Below, one piece after another: positions 32,101 through 44,037 of a stretch of DNA of 64,000 nucleotides. The stretch is from assembly GCA_002786025.1 (NCBI GenBank), contig NHNW01000083.1:62001-126000 (forward strand). Reading direction: 5' to 3'. Position 1 is the stretch's first letter; every line of letters begins with the position of its first letter. This DNA is from Zasmidium citrigriseum (taxonomy: Eukaryota; Ascomycota; Dothideomycetes; Mycosphaerellales; Mycosphaerellaceae). A program made the translations under genes and the position numbers. The notes under the pieces are model-generated. The model saw only the letters and a program-made list of their open reading frames with translations. It searched no databases and was not told the DNA's origin.

Positions 32101-33076
32101 AGAAGCTCCCGATTGTATATGTCCAGTCGAAGCTGCTCTTTTCGCCGCCGGAGGCCTTGCATCTATCCACGGAGATACGTGGGCAGAGCTGCTCGCCTGA
32201 GGCGTTTGGGGCTCAACGCTGACCGGCTGCTTTCCTCGCAAACCGGACAAGCTGAAGAACGACTTGTTTCCCGACAGCCCAGAGGCCGATCGATCTCGTC
32301 GTGAAGATTGGTTCGGTGGAGGAGGAAAGGCGGGAGACATTGGAACTTGTGGGGAGTTCCGTGCCGAACTTTCTGCCAGAGGTGAGGCAGTAAAGTTTTC
32401 GACCATTGGCGAGGCTATCGAGGCGCGTACGGAGTTATCAGGCGTTCCTGGCGAGTATGGCGGAGGAGGGGAAGGCATGGCGGCTGGGAGAGTGTTGGGT
32501 CAGCATGGGTAAGAAGGCATTGGAATAGTCTATATGGCACAATAAAGCTACCAACAACCAACATGGTCTTACTATTAGCGTCAATATAGAAATGTACACA
32601 CCTTCCATTCCTGTGACTTGGCTGCTTGAGGCCATGCTTTGCCTCTGCTGAAAAACCATCTGCGACCCCGAGACATTCCCTCTGCTGCTCCACTGCCGTG
32701 GATTGTAGGGCTCCATGGCAGGCGATCTGGGCGAATTGACTGCTGGCGAGGGCGGGACCAAACTGCCTGGAGTTCGTGGATTGAGAGCACTAGGCGTAGC
32801 TGGAGTGTAGGGAAGCACGCCCGGCGATAGTCGAGCCCCAGACACTGGCGTAGAGGCCTGGGAGGAAACGGCCCCTTGCGGTCCCAGGAAAGCAGTGGTT
32901 ATCGAGGGCAATTGAGCGTTCCGGCTCGACTGCTGGCCATACGCTGCCGCCCCCGACTCAAACCCAGGCGATGTAGAGGCAGAGACGCTCGGGTACGGGC
33001 CAGCGCCAGTTGAGGTGCTGCCGTGCCTGGGAGAAGGCGGGGGAGGAGGCAGAGGATATTCATACTGTTGGCTCAT
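29182..33076 (-). CDS. Large proline/serine-rich coiled-coil protein, function unknown
   Basis: Two exons, 32602-33076 and 29182-32483, across a 118-nt intron, give 1258 residues; the join reads TGMEAAMPSPPPPY. The first ~750 residues are disordered and rich in Pro, Ser and Gln, with an initial PLPPPPPSPR run. The last ~450 are highly charged and helical, with segments such as SREQNEAMKQRRAKLRADIQ and EQLHKEMFELHAMRSEKY, and probably form several coiled coils. A GWHEENDYDTPMVTPN motif precedes the helical part. No catalytic motif is visible. The layout suggests a scaffold, for example at the cell cortex or cytoskeleton, but I do not recognise it. Confidence 0.8.
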
Positions 33077-33837
33077 GGCCGAAGCTCGCGAATAAGCGCG
33101 TTGGAGGCGTGACCGGCGGTAGGGAACAGACAGCAGCGGCCACAGGCACGGCGCCGGTGGGCCTGCGCATCAGCGAGTGAGCGGGCGCGTAGACATTAGA
33201 AACACAACATTGCCAGACCGGCTCGTCAAGTGCGGTGGGTGACTGCGTGCATGAGGCTCCACGTTGATTTCCAAAGCGGTGCCGTGGTGGACGGGAGGTG
33301 GGAGCTTTTGGCTATTGTTGGAAGCAGACAGACAAGCTCTCACCAATGCATGCGCGCAGGAGCGAATGGGCGTTGGATGCGAGAGGATGCAGCCAACATG
33401 TCGACCAGCGAGATGTCGCCCCTAAGCGCCGAGCACGCCACCAAGACCTGAGGTCGGTGACTCGGCCCATCCCGGCCGATCTTTGGCAGTGAATGTTGGC
33501 TTACCTAATGACGTCCTTACTTCCTCCCCAGTCTCCATGTTTCGAGCAACAACCAACATCATCCCATCCTTTGTCCATGAGGAACGGCTCCAATCAGTCG
33601 GCCGCTCGCTCGCCCATCGTTTAGATCATGCTGTGGTAAGAGAGCGATGTACGGCGAAACGGCGAATTCACGGTGCTGTCTGTGTGGGCAATAGCTCGCT
33701 CGGCTATGTATGCCCCTGATCACGCATTCAGCCTCACCTCTTCGCACCTCCAGCCTGTCTTCCTTTGCACAGCTCGCGAACGTATGATTGGGACTAAGGT
33801 GTCCATATTGTTGGTTTGCTGATGTAGCGCATCCTCC
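33077..33837. promoter_or_regulatory. Divergent intergenic region between the large gene and the NLR gene
   Basis: This 761-bp stretch contains both promoters. No coding signal and no clear named element was seen. Confidence 0.5.
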
Positions 33838-36800
33838 ATGGCCACTGAAGGCGCTCCGCCGATCGCCGTCTTCTCGGTCGGCTGGATCGCCGCATTATCG
33901 CATGAGTTAACGGCAGCTCGTCTGATGCTGGATGAAGAGTACGGCGAACACCCAGCAGACTTCGGTCCTCCTCATAACGACGATAACACCTACACATTTG
34001 GTCGAATAGGCCGGCACCATGTCGTCGTTGCAGCGCTCGGCGCTGGCCACTATGGCACGGTCTCCGCGGCAGAGACAGCTTCAAAACTGAGTGTGTCTAT
34101 GCCACACATCCGAATTGGACTCATGGTAGGAATCGGAGCCGGTGTGGGTACGCGACACGAGATTCGCCTTGGAGACGTCGCCGTTAGTGAGCCGTCTGGT
34201 ACGCATGGTGGCCTTGTGCAATATGACTTTTTCAAAGCTGCTTCAGACAACGGAGTCCCTCGTGATCACCGGATAGGCCACCTGGACAAACCTCCAAGGG
34301 CGCTTCTGACCGCACTCCAGAAGTTGAAGTCTTCCCACCATATGGACGAGTCTCGTGTCCATGATTACATTGAGGAAGCTTTCCAGCGTCGACCAAAGCT
34401 GAGAGAAACTTTCGGGTTTCCTGGGCGCGAACATGATCCGCGCTTCAAGACCGTGGGGGGATCTGACGATACCGGGGATCCCGGGTCGAACCGTCCAAAG
34501 ATCTACTATGGAGTTATTGCTTCTGGCAACAAGCTTGTCAAGAGGAGAGGTGAACGGGATGAGGTCTTAGACTGGCTCGCCATGGAGAACATTAGGCCGA
34601 TCTGCTTTGAAATGGAAGCTGCTGGGCTCATGAACACGTTTCCGTGTCTGGTCATTCGGGGCATCTGTGACTACGCCGACGAGGACAAAAACGATGTCTG
34701 GCAGTTTTATGCAGCTTTGGTTGCTGCAGCCTTCGCCAAAGATCTTCTGCGGCATGTTGAGAGACGTGAGATTGACAAGACCCTTTCTCTCGCGGAGCTC
34801 GGCCAAAGTGGTTAGTACGATTTCGTGTAGCCTTCCCCGAAAGCTGGACTGAAACAATGAAGTGCAGGCTCTCAAGCAGGGCCTCAAAATCGTCGAAAAC
34901 GAGACATCTTCTGCCAACAAGACATCGGCCGCCGACGAGTTCGCCAAGCTTGTGACTTGGCTCTGTCCCTCGGACTCTTCCTTTCAACACATCAGGAAAA
35001 GGGAGCAATTTCTGCATGGAACAGGCACATGGTTCCTGAACCATCCTCAGTACAAAGGGTGGATCAACAGTGATAAGACTTGTACCCTTTACTGCGAAGG
35101 CGCTCCTGGTGCCGGCAAAACGACCCTTGTGACTTCTGTTGCCGACGTACTCCTCGACACGGTTTCCAACGACGCGAATATTGTCCTGATACTCTTTTGC
35201 GACTATGCGCGCAGAGACAAGCAATCGAAAGCAAACTTTCTGATCACCATTTTCAGACAGTTACTTCACCGGCACGGCCTGGAATCGGATTTTACGAAGG
35301 GACTGGCAAAGTCGTACCCGGCTGAGGAGCGAATTTCCGACAATCGGCCATATGGGCCGAAGTTGGAAAATCTAATCTCTCAAGCACTGCAGCGATACAA
35401 GTGCGTTTACCTTGTGATGGATGCCTTGGATGAGTGCGATTTCGCTCTCTGTCGAGATTTCCTCGGAACCCTCCGGTCTTTGCTAGCCACCAAGACGCTG
35501 AAGCTGCTCGCAACGTCTCGACACAATCTCAACATCAAAAACCTGTTCCCCGGTGCGAGATTTCTCCCTATCAGAGCCAATGACTCTGATGTAGACCTCT
35601 ATGTGCGGAGACGTGCCCCAGAGCTAGAGCTTCGGATTCCCCATCGCCCAGATTTCGTGAAAGATGTCCTCAGGTACGTGATCTTCAGCGTGTCCCATGA
35701 AGGAGATCTATTTCTGTTTCCCGCAGCTTTTGGTCCATTTCGTTCATGCCTTCTAACACACTCTCAGGGAGGTCGTTGAACTCGTTGACGGAGTGTGAGT
35801 CCAAACAATACGTCTCGGATAAGGACCCAGTGCACTGACGAAACTAGTTTTCTCCTCGCGAAACTGCATATGAACAACCTTGTCCATTTAGACACTCCCA
35901 ACAAGATAAAAGCCGCTCTCCATTCAATTCGCAATGCATCAAACAGCTATCAACTGGCATATCATGAAACGTTGAACAGAATCTCGTCTCTCCCGAAAGA
36001 ACTTAGGAAGCGGGCATTCTCGATCCTCATGTGGGTCACATTTGCCAAAAGACTCCTGTCAACAAATGAACTTCAGCATGCCTTGGCGACAAGGTTCGGT
36101 CAGAGACACCTAGGTGCAGACGACATACCAGGCGAAGGCACGCTCTTCTCCATCTGCGAGGGCTTAGTATTAGAGCCTTCGCGCGAGCAAACGACATCGG
36201 CCAGGAAGAGGTCGTTGAGGGGATTCGGAGAATCACCCACACCTCAGGTCAGACTGGTACATTACACTGCGGAACAGTATCTCAAAGATTTCGGAGCCGG
36301 TTGGTTCTCATCTGCTCACCTGGCAGCTACACCTATCACGCTTGCAAGCACGTGTTTCGCGTACCTCGCTCTGGACAGCGCTCAGGCAGAATATGGAGGT
36401 CTAGCGCTGTTGCAGTATGCTTCCCAGTATGCTGCACAGCACGCGTACGATGCAGAGACTTCCTGCTGCGCCCACAAAGCGGACTTCGACCATTTCGCCC
36501 AGGCCATACTCCCGTACCTCCGCCTGAAGGAGGACAAGCGACTCGGCGATGCTATTTGGTACCTGGCCATCAACAACTTACCGAACCTTCTTCTTGCTTT
36601 GCGCAGCAAATTTCCCCTGACAAGTTACGTTGGCGCCGCAGACCGGACCCCGTTGATGTACGCAGCGGACGCCGGAAAACACTCCATGGTCAGTGCCCTA
36701 TTGACCGCGGCAAAAGGAGGCCACATCTGCCGAAAAGATTCCCATTTACGAACAGCATTGCATTTTGCAGCAAAGAGCGGTCACCTTGCCATCGTAGCAT

Positions 36801-38692
36801 TGATCCTGGACAGTCTGCCAGTGGAAGCTATTGATGCCGAGGATATACACGGACATACAGCTTTCTATCTGGCTGCGGATGGTGGGCATGAAAACGTCAT
36901 GGAAATGCTGGCAAATACGGGCAAGGTCAACCTTGAACATTACGCCAAAGATAGGTCCTCGCCTTTGACAGCTGCCGCTAGGGGGCTGCATGCCGATGCA
37001 TGTGGATTGATTCTTCGCTGTTTGCCGGCAGACGACTCTCATCAACGATACCTGGAGCACACTTATCTCTACTGCTTTCTATGGCAATTTCACGAATCCC
37101 CTGAGAGCGTTGGCAAGTCTCTTGCGCTTTTAGAGCGTCTACGGCCGTTCTTATTACTTTATCGACGATGGATTACTTCCAACTTGGCTCGATTCTCACC
37201 AAACGCCCTTACTACAATGGTCCGATTCTGGCTGGGACTTGCTTCGTGTTACATCTGCCATAGAAAAAGTCTCGGCCACATCTTCTACTGTTCCGATTGC
37301 ATGAAGGGCAAAAATGAGACCTTCATCCTCTGCGCTGGCTGCACCAGGAAGGGCCATTGGTGTTACTCCAGTGAGCATATTCTTCAAGAATGCGAAGACC
37401 GCACGACCCTCCAGACGCTGCTCTTGCAAAGGGCCACAACTTTCGAAGACTGTTCGATTGATGACACTCCCTTGGCGACTGTCTTGCATCGTTACAGGAC
37501 CAACCGCACTGTCTGCCATGTCTGCAAGAGCATGTCGTTGGTGCACGGCTTTTGCTGCTTAACATGTTCCACTAACGGCATCAATGTGTGCGTGCCATGT
37601 ATTCGTGCAGGTTGTTGGTGCAGAAGCGTCGAACACGACATGCGCGAGATTTGGGTCCCCAGGGCAATGGTCAAAAAGATCCCTTCTAGGACACGCGTTT
37701 CCCATGAGCACAGTAATCTTTCTGCTGCTCAGATTGCCTTGGCCTACTTCGAACGAAGAATGATATGCGAGATCTGCACGAGGAAGTCAAACCATGGTTT
37801 CCATTGTGCCAAATGTCCTGGCACTGTAGTGACCTCGCCGTCGACCGCAAACTACAACATCTGTTTCAAGTGCGAGCGTGCGGGATACTGGTGTTATAAC
37901 AGAAGACACACCCTTGAAGAATACAATTCGAAGACGCATTTCACCAACAAGCAGAACCCGAGACGCTCGAGAAACAGAAGCTTGCGGAGGTCAAGCCTTC
38001 CCTCACTTGCCACAAAACCGGGGTGCACGACTCGAAGGAATTCCACTAGTATACTTGATCAAACGATCTGGAGAGCATGGGCTGTCGTACATCGATCACG
38101 CCCACAAGCCATGGTCGCAGTCGAACGTCCTCCAGATTTGCGCAAATTGTCCAGGTTCTGGAAAGGATTGATCAACGAGTTATGGCCTAGATTCGAAGCC
38201 TTGACGCAAACCGCAACGGACCATTTCAGATGTATACAATGCGGCATCTTTCGTGCAAGCCCTTACGATCAATCACCAGCTATGCAGGAGACGTGCATAT
38301 ACTGCGACCTCGACATCACCGGACAAGACAAGGACTTCGAGACCAAGTGGTGTTTCCAAGGTCGCCATAATGTCCCGCGAAACGACTTCGTGAAGGTGGA
38401 AAGCGATGGACGCATAGGAAAAGAGCGCAGAACGATCTGCAACGCCCATGGGCAGAAAAGGAGACTCACGACATCGAGCCCAGACCAGAGAAGAGTTCGC
38501 TCGAGGTCCCAGTTCAGTACTGACCCGGATGACCAGAGACAAGGCGAAAAGCACGAGAACCGAAACTTGTCTTCTGATACTGAGCCCGAAACTGGCCATG
38601 AAGATTCTCCTTATACGCATGATGGGCTCCTCGGATTCATTGGGACCTCTCAACTTCAACAACCGCCGCCCAGATCTGCGAAGAGCAGATGA
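33838..38692 (+). CDS. NLR/STAND protein: PNP_UDP - NACHT - ankyrin - tandem Cys/His zinc modules
   Basis: Exons 33838-34810, 34863-35673, 35768-35794 and 35848-38692 give about 1551 residues; the first splice is uncertain (alternative donors at 34756 and 34766). Residues ~8-310 are a nucleoside-phosphorylase-like domain (IAVFSVGWIAALSHELTAA, GLMVGIGAGVGTR, FEMEAAGLMNTFPC, VIRGICDYAD). NACHT follows, with Walker A GAPGAGKTTL (35,099-35,128) and Walker B VYLVMDALDEC. About four ankyrin repeats start at RTPLMYAADAGKHS. Three modules with spacing C-x2-C-x9,10-C-x2-C-x7-15-C-x2-C-x6-C-x4-H lie at 37,247-37,380, 37,512-37,636 and 37,766-37,909, with a partial fourth at 38,231-38,368. A basic, disordered tail ends the protein. 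Fungal NLRs sense non-self or organelle signals and can trigger cell death; the ligand is unknown. Confidence 0.9.
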
Positions 38693-38786
38693 CAGACCAT
38701 CGATTCCAAACTTCTCAGGGGACAGGAGACAAGAGTCAGCCTGGTCACCGAACAAATATCTGACTAGAGGATCTGCTTTATAGTCG

Positions 38787-39125
38787 TCAGCTCTCGGCCA
38801 AGGCTTCAAATAGTTGAAGCTTCTTCACTTCATGGTAATCGACAGGATAGTAGGCCTTGAACAACTGGAAGAGCTTGGGCATGAGTTTCTGTTACTTTTG
38901 ATCGCCGTCAAAGCAGATGGTTCTGAACATGTCGATACGCATCTGAATCGGGACGCTGGTGTGTAAGACGTAGTTCTGGGGACGTGTAGGAGGCAAAGAA
39001 GGTGGAAATGGAAGATTCGTTTTGACAGCGTCCCAGAGCACTGAGACCTACGATTCTGTGCTTGCGGCAGACCTCACGCTTTCGATCCCAGTCCTCTTGC
39101 GTCGTGGGCCAGCCGATAGCAATTA
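38787..39125 (-). pseudogene. Gene scrap of unknown family
   Basis: Minus-strand translation shows protein-like pieces in two frames: WPTTQEDWDRKREVCRKH at the 5' side, then after a frame change VLWDAVKTNLPFPP and YVLHTSVPIQMRIDMFRTI, an in-frame TAA, and KLMPKLFQLFKAYYPVDYHE to a stop at 38787. The first piece faintly recalls Clr5-type N-terminal regions. The frame change and stop suggest a decayed fragment. It might instead be the 3' exons of an unrecognised gene; I found no clean splice linking it to the gene at 39147-40098. Confidence 0.35.
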
Positions 39126-39146
39126 CTGTGTTCTTAGTACAGCGCT

Positions 39147-40098
39147 TTAGCGGGGATCGAGGGTGGTCGTCTTCGAGGAAAGGATAACGACGTCTGACAT
39201 GGCGAGTGGCACCGTCGGATCATAAATAACCTCGAGAACGTCGTTGACGATCCTCTCTATGGCGTATGCCGGTTTCGCGGTATCAGCAATCTGACCACGG
39301 GAAACCTTGAGATTGCGGCGGCGTCGGAAGACAAACTGCTCGGACTCAAGCTGACCTATAAGAAAGGCAGTCTGCTCTTCGTCCAGGTCGTCAGGAGTCT
39401 CGATAGGCTCAACAACGGAATCATTAGACGACTCAGGGCCAAGGTCGGGAGATGGCTTCTGATGGTTGACACCTTGAGCTGTGTCGTCGTATGAGTCGGG
39501 GATAACGGGTTCATCGTCGTCGCGGCTATCCGTACCAAGGGGATCGGAGCTGTCACGGGTAAGATCGACCACCTCCTGATCCTCGATGGTGTGGGCGACA
39601 CGGGGACTCTTGCGTGGACGCGACGAAGAGGGCTGGGCGGCCTTGTTGCGATTGTTGTTCGAGGGGAGACGACTAGTAGACCGGGCGGGTGCCGGAGAGT
39701 TGTCAATATTCCGCTTCTTGGGTGCCACAGGACGCTCAGCTGCATCTTGCTTGGGCAGAGGCAATGAAGAGCGAGCGGGAAGGCCGAGATCGTTGGGCGT
39801 GGAGAAGTGCTGGCGTTGAAAGCCCGCCAGAGGTGGTGACGGATGGATAGTCGAGAGGCTCGAGACCCGTCCTGTAAGATCATCGAGGCGAGAGTTGATC
39901 TTTTCGATTGTGCGACGGAGCTTCTTCTGGCTCTCCCCGAGAATGGTGTACGCTGGCTCTTGCTCCACGCTCTTCTGCCTCTTGCGGGCCGGCTTCGCCT
40001 CTCGACGCTCGCACTTCTCGGCCTTTGCGGCTGAATCGGACCCCTGGGGATACAGGAGTCAGCAATGTTGGAGCTAGAGGCAAGGGGATACGTGCCAT
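39147..40098 (-). CDS. Disordered, probably nuclear protein with SUMO-interaction-like motifs
   Basis: A 7-nt first coding exon (40092-40098, ATGGCAC) joins across a 61-nt intron with a GCTGACTC branch site to exon 2 (39147-40030), giving 296 residues that begin MAPAKAEKCERREAKPARKR. No ATG is available in the main frame until near its 3' end, so an upstream exon is required. A short coiled-coil-like helix (SQKKLRRTIEKINSRLDDL) follows the basic start. Then come long Ser/Pro/Asp-rich stretches with an acidic-flanked EVVDLTRDSSD resembling a SUMO-interacting motif, a DVVIL-type second one near the C-terminus, and basic patches. No family was recognised. Confidence 0.65.
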
Positions 40099-40307
40099 GA
40101 TGACGAGATGGGTCCTGTGATGCCGACGGAGTGCGTTGGACTCGATGGAATGGCGAGGAAGAAGCTAAAGCGCGCAGCAACATGAATAGCGCCATAGGCT
40201 CTAGAAAGGTGATTGATGGCACTCTCCTCATAGAAGGAGCAAAGCAAAGCCATTGGAAAGTCTTCCGACGAGTGGATCAATGTTGACCTGCTCCGAGAAT
40301 CGAATGC

Positions 40308-42443
40308 TTACGAATGATTTTGCCCAGAGTCCCTCCTCTTCACCTCATCCTTCGCAAGCATGAACTTGCCAAACCATTCATCCATGCGGTCAACATCGCT
40401 CAACTCGCCAACCCACGCAATGACCTGATCCGGCCTCACCACAGCCATCGCCCCCTTCTGAGGGTCAATTCCGTACATCTTGTGACAACTCTTATCAATG
40501 TCCTTCTCCGAAAGGCCATCAGAATCCCCATACAGCGTAAAGTAATTCCGTCCCATGAGGCTATCAACGGGGAAGAATGCATCATGAAAGTCTTGCGACT
40601 CCACGGACGTAATATCCGAAGAGTGGAAGAGGAGGATCTCGAGGAAATCCTTCTTCCGGACTGAGCCTGGCTCGTATTTTTGCTGGAGAGCTTGAAGCTT
40701 CTCGCCCATGGCGTTGATGGTCGATAGGCGAGACTTGTCAGACACGTCACCTGCGAAAATCAGAAGTCTCCAGAGACCGTTTGATTTGAGCAGAGACATG
40801 GTTGACGTCTCATATCCGTCTGCTTGGCTGTAAACCATCGCATCTGGCAACCTGAAACCCATCGGTAGACCACTCGCGGCTTCTTGTTTGGCTCCGTCCG
40901 TCTCGTTAGCGATGATGAGATTGGACTTGTACGACAGCATTGGGCCGCTGAGATCTCTCAGACGCTGGTAGACTCTCTGAACTTCTGCTTCATCGCGATT
41001 GGCTCGTGCGGTGAGCACTTTGCCCATATCGTTGTCTACGGAGATCAAGGCGTGGGCGATGGGCAGGCGTTCTTCTTCGTATGTCTTAAGTGTTTCTGGT
41101 GACAGCTGGCCATGGAGAACCCCTGCTATTTTCCAGCAGAGATTGTAGGTGTCTTGCTGCGAAACATTCATGCCTTGACCGCCTTTCGGAGAGTGTGCTA
41201 ACACTCATCAGTCTCTATGCTCCTCTCAATTGGATTTCGGCACTCACTGTGAATAGCGTCCCCGGCAAGGAACACTCTCTCAAGATGCGAAGCCTTGTTG
41301 CAAACACGTTGACCAATCCTGTAAATCGTCCACCAATCACAGTATTTGTAATCCATGGTGTACGGATGGAAGATCTTCTTCGCGGCTTTGAGGATCTCAG
41401 CCACGGTCTCCTTTTCGTTATCCTTGTCTTTGGTCACGGAAGGATCGAAGTTTTCTGGGAATTGAGTGTATAGACGGACTAGTCCATTTTCTCGTGGGAT
41501 CAAGAGCACGAACCCTGCGTGTGAGAGGATACTGCAAGTTTTTCGAATGTCTGGGAAGTTCGTGTGTGGTATGATGTCTGACAAAGTTAGTATATGGAGC
41601 ATTGAAGGATGGCAGATACTGACCCAGAACGCCGAAGACCATATCGGAAGTGTCGCCCTCCATCTTGAAGTCGGGCAGTTGGTGTCGAACCCAGGAATGC
41701 GCCCCATCGGCACCAATGAGGTACTTGGCTTGAATCGTTTCAGTCGTTCCTTCAACCCCGTTGACATGCGGCTCAACCTCATGAGGATCAGAACCGTAAG
41801 CCGTCACAATCCCTTTCTCACGCTTGAGCAATCCATCCTCCTGGACGCTGTGAGCTCCTGCCCAGGCATCGGGCAGTTCCTCCTTCCGAGCATGATAAAC
41901 CTTGGCCGTGATGGGATAGCTGCAGAAGTCGGCCACCTGGCTCTCATCGATCGCAAGTTCGACAGGTTTGGCACCTCGTTCTACATCTGGTCCACCCCGT
42001 GCTCTCACGCCGTCACCAAATGCTGCCTCAATCATGCCTTGGTTCATCAAGCCAGTACACAGTCGTGGATTCTCATGTCCAGGAACATAGCCGCGAGTGC
42101 TTCGCATGATGCCTGCCTCAGCATCTTCGCCGAAGGTCCATAGACACCATTGACCGTATCGTTCGGCGTAGTCTCTGATCTGTCAAGTGTCAGTCATCTC
42201 CCAAATCTTGGCAATCGTTCTGAGATCGAGACTCACTCGATGATAAATGTCGAAGCTCTCCCATATCTCCACTGTTGGAACGTGAAAGCCGTCCGCACGG
42301 CCATTGAGAGTTCTTGTGCCACGTTGATCAACGATGCGGTGAGAGATGCCCAGCTCGGAGAGATACATGCTGGCCATCGAGCCCGCTGGCCCAGCACCGA
42401 CGATAAGAACATCGACATGACTGTCAGGATTCGCGGACCCCAT
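40308..42443 (-). CDS. FAD-dependent aromatic hydroxylase, phenol 2-monooxygenase type
   Basis: Four exons (42237-42443, 41624-42179, 41248-41577, 40308-41197) with introns of 57, 46 and 50 nt give 660 residues. The N-terminus has the dinucleotide-binding VLIVGAGPAGSMASMYL, then GRADGFH. A middle YLIGADGAHSWVR (the DG motif) and FLAGDAIHTHSPKGGQGMN (the FAD ribityl-binding GD motif, restored across intron 3) are diagnostic. The last ~200 residues form the thioredoxin-like domain of phenol hydroxylases (LLIFAGDVSDKS, VVRPDQVIAWVG). It hydroxylates phenolic rings with NADPH and O2; the exact substrate is unknown. No PTS1 is seen at the end (QNHS). Confidence 0.92.
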
Positions 42444-44037
42444 CTTTGCGCAATGTCCGTCGAATTTGCGACTGTTAGAATCGAAGACTTCAGCTTCAAT
42501 TCATGAAAGAGGCGCCAACAAAAGTAATAACCTTTGCAGCCGTACCCAATCCTTGATCACCTCCAAGACGTAGGGCTCCTTGACACAGTAAGATCTTTGG
42601 GTCGAGAGATGTCGCCAAGCGAGGGCTGAGTGAGCGTGAGGCTGCTTTCATATGTGAAGGATTCTTGGAATCCCAAACATCATCAAACCGACAGCGTTGA
42701 ACATCACGGAACGCCTGAAGAACATCAGCCGCGGTCAAGAAGCAATTACCATGCCACATACAAGAGACTTTACGCTGGCGTCATGACCTGTCGAGCTGGA
42801 ACCTTTCCGAGTGTCGATTGTAGCTGATCTGCAGTGCTTAGCGTGGCACGAACGTGTTCGTCGGGCAGAAGAAACCACCTACCGGATGCGTTCAAATCCG
42901 CGTCCGTCAGAGTCGTCGGAGTATTGTCTGGAGCAGCGTTCGCCGTTCCAGGTCGATGTGGTATCCGACGGGTGATGTCTCGAAGGACGAACAGCGACTG
43001 CCAAATGTGGCAAATTTACAAATTGTGGCCCAAACCGTCGAGGTATACGGTGACTCCCCTCGCAACCGAACAGTTCCAAAACACGATCGCGAATGCCCAC
43101 GAAGACATTGAACATAAACGACCTGCTTCACACCGGCCATGCCGGACGTCTCCTGCACAAGGATTGATTCACAGGCTGCTCGCATATTCGTATTCTGGAA
43201 ACTCATTGCTTTCTCTGCGAATTGCTGGCTACGTGAGGGTCGAAGATTCAAGGATCCTCCTTTAGCTGACCTCACCAGTAGCAATGGCCTATAAGTCGGA
43301 GCGTCTGCTGAGAGAACATCTGCGATTCGCCACTTCGCATAATGTTCAATACTTCAACTCCACTATCGCCTTTGGACCAAGGCCTCAAGAGGACAGCGTA
43401 CAAATATGGTCTATGCAATTGCCGCAAGGGACGTAAGTAAGCCGAAGATTGAGGATGCGTAGCCGACTCGCTCCATTGCAACGCCGTCTTCAGCGCTCGC
43501 TGGCTCGTCTGGTGCGCTCGTGATATCATCGCGGAGCGTTATGGCGGATTCCACAGCCTGAGATGAGATTCTCGAAGGTTGGTCACTCATCAAGTGGCCA
43601 TACCTGAAGGGCGGCTCTGTAGTTCTGGTTGTGGAAGAATCGGGAACGGGGCAAATCGCATGAAAGAGCTCGCATAGCCATCATTCTTCGAACGACTGCC
43701 GGAACTTCCAGGAGACAAACATGTGGCCTAGGTGGGATACCTTGCAGGGTCGCGGAAATGGGAAATTGGCTGAATAATGGGGATGGATGGAGAAGGTCAA
43801 GAGAGAAGGAAACGACTCCGGGCTCCAAAACTCAAAGTCACGTGCAGATGCAGCGGCCCCTCTTTTCTGACCTCACCTTCTCGAGCTTGACGCGAGCTTC
43901 CACGACAGCCGCGGACTGCTTAGAAATGGACACCCAATTGCAAGCTTACCGTGGTACCAACCCTAGCCAGAGCTCTCCTTTCAATGACACTGCATGAGGG
44001 CAATATATAGGTTGGTGTGTTCGCCCTGCTCGCTTTC
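42444..44037. other. Gene-poor stretch with fragmentary ORFs
   Basis: About 1.6 kb between the monooxygenase start and the GST start. Overlapping ORFs in several frames at 42,834-43,284 and 43,272-43,593 look partly protein-like (for example a minus-strand stretch with SFQNTNMRAACESILVQE), but I could not join them into a gene or name a family. The two ends hold the promoters of the flanking divergent genes. Confidence 0.45.

Noticed and set aside
43345..43441. Plus-strand start with a Cys-containing LCNCRKGR end, resembling half a zinc cluster followed by a GTAAGT donor
   Set aside because: Only two cysteines are present and no second exon with the remaining ligands could be found downstream.
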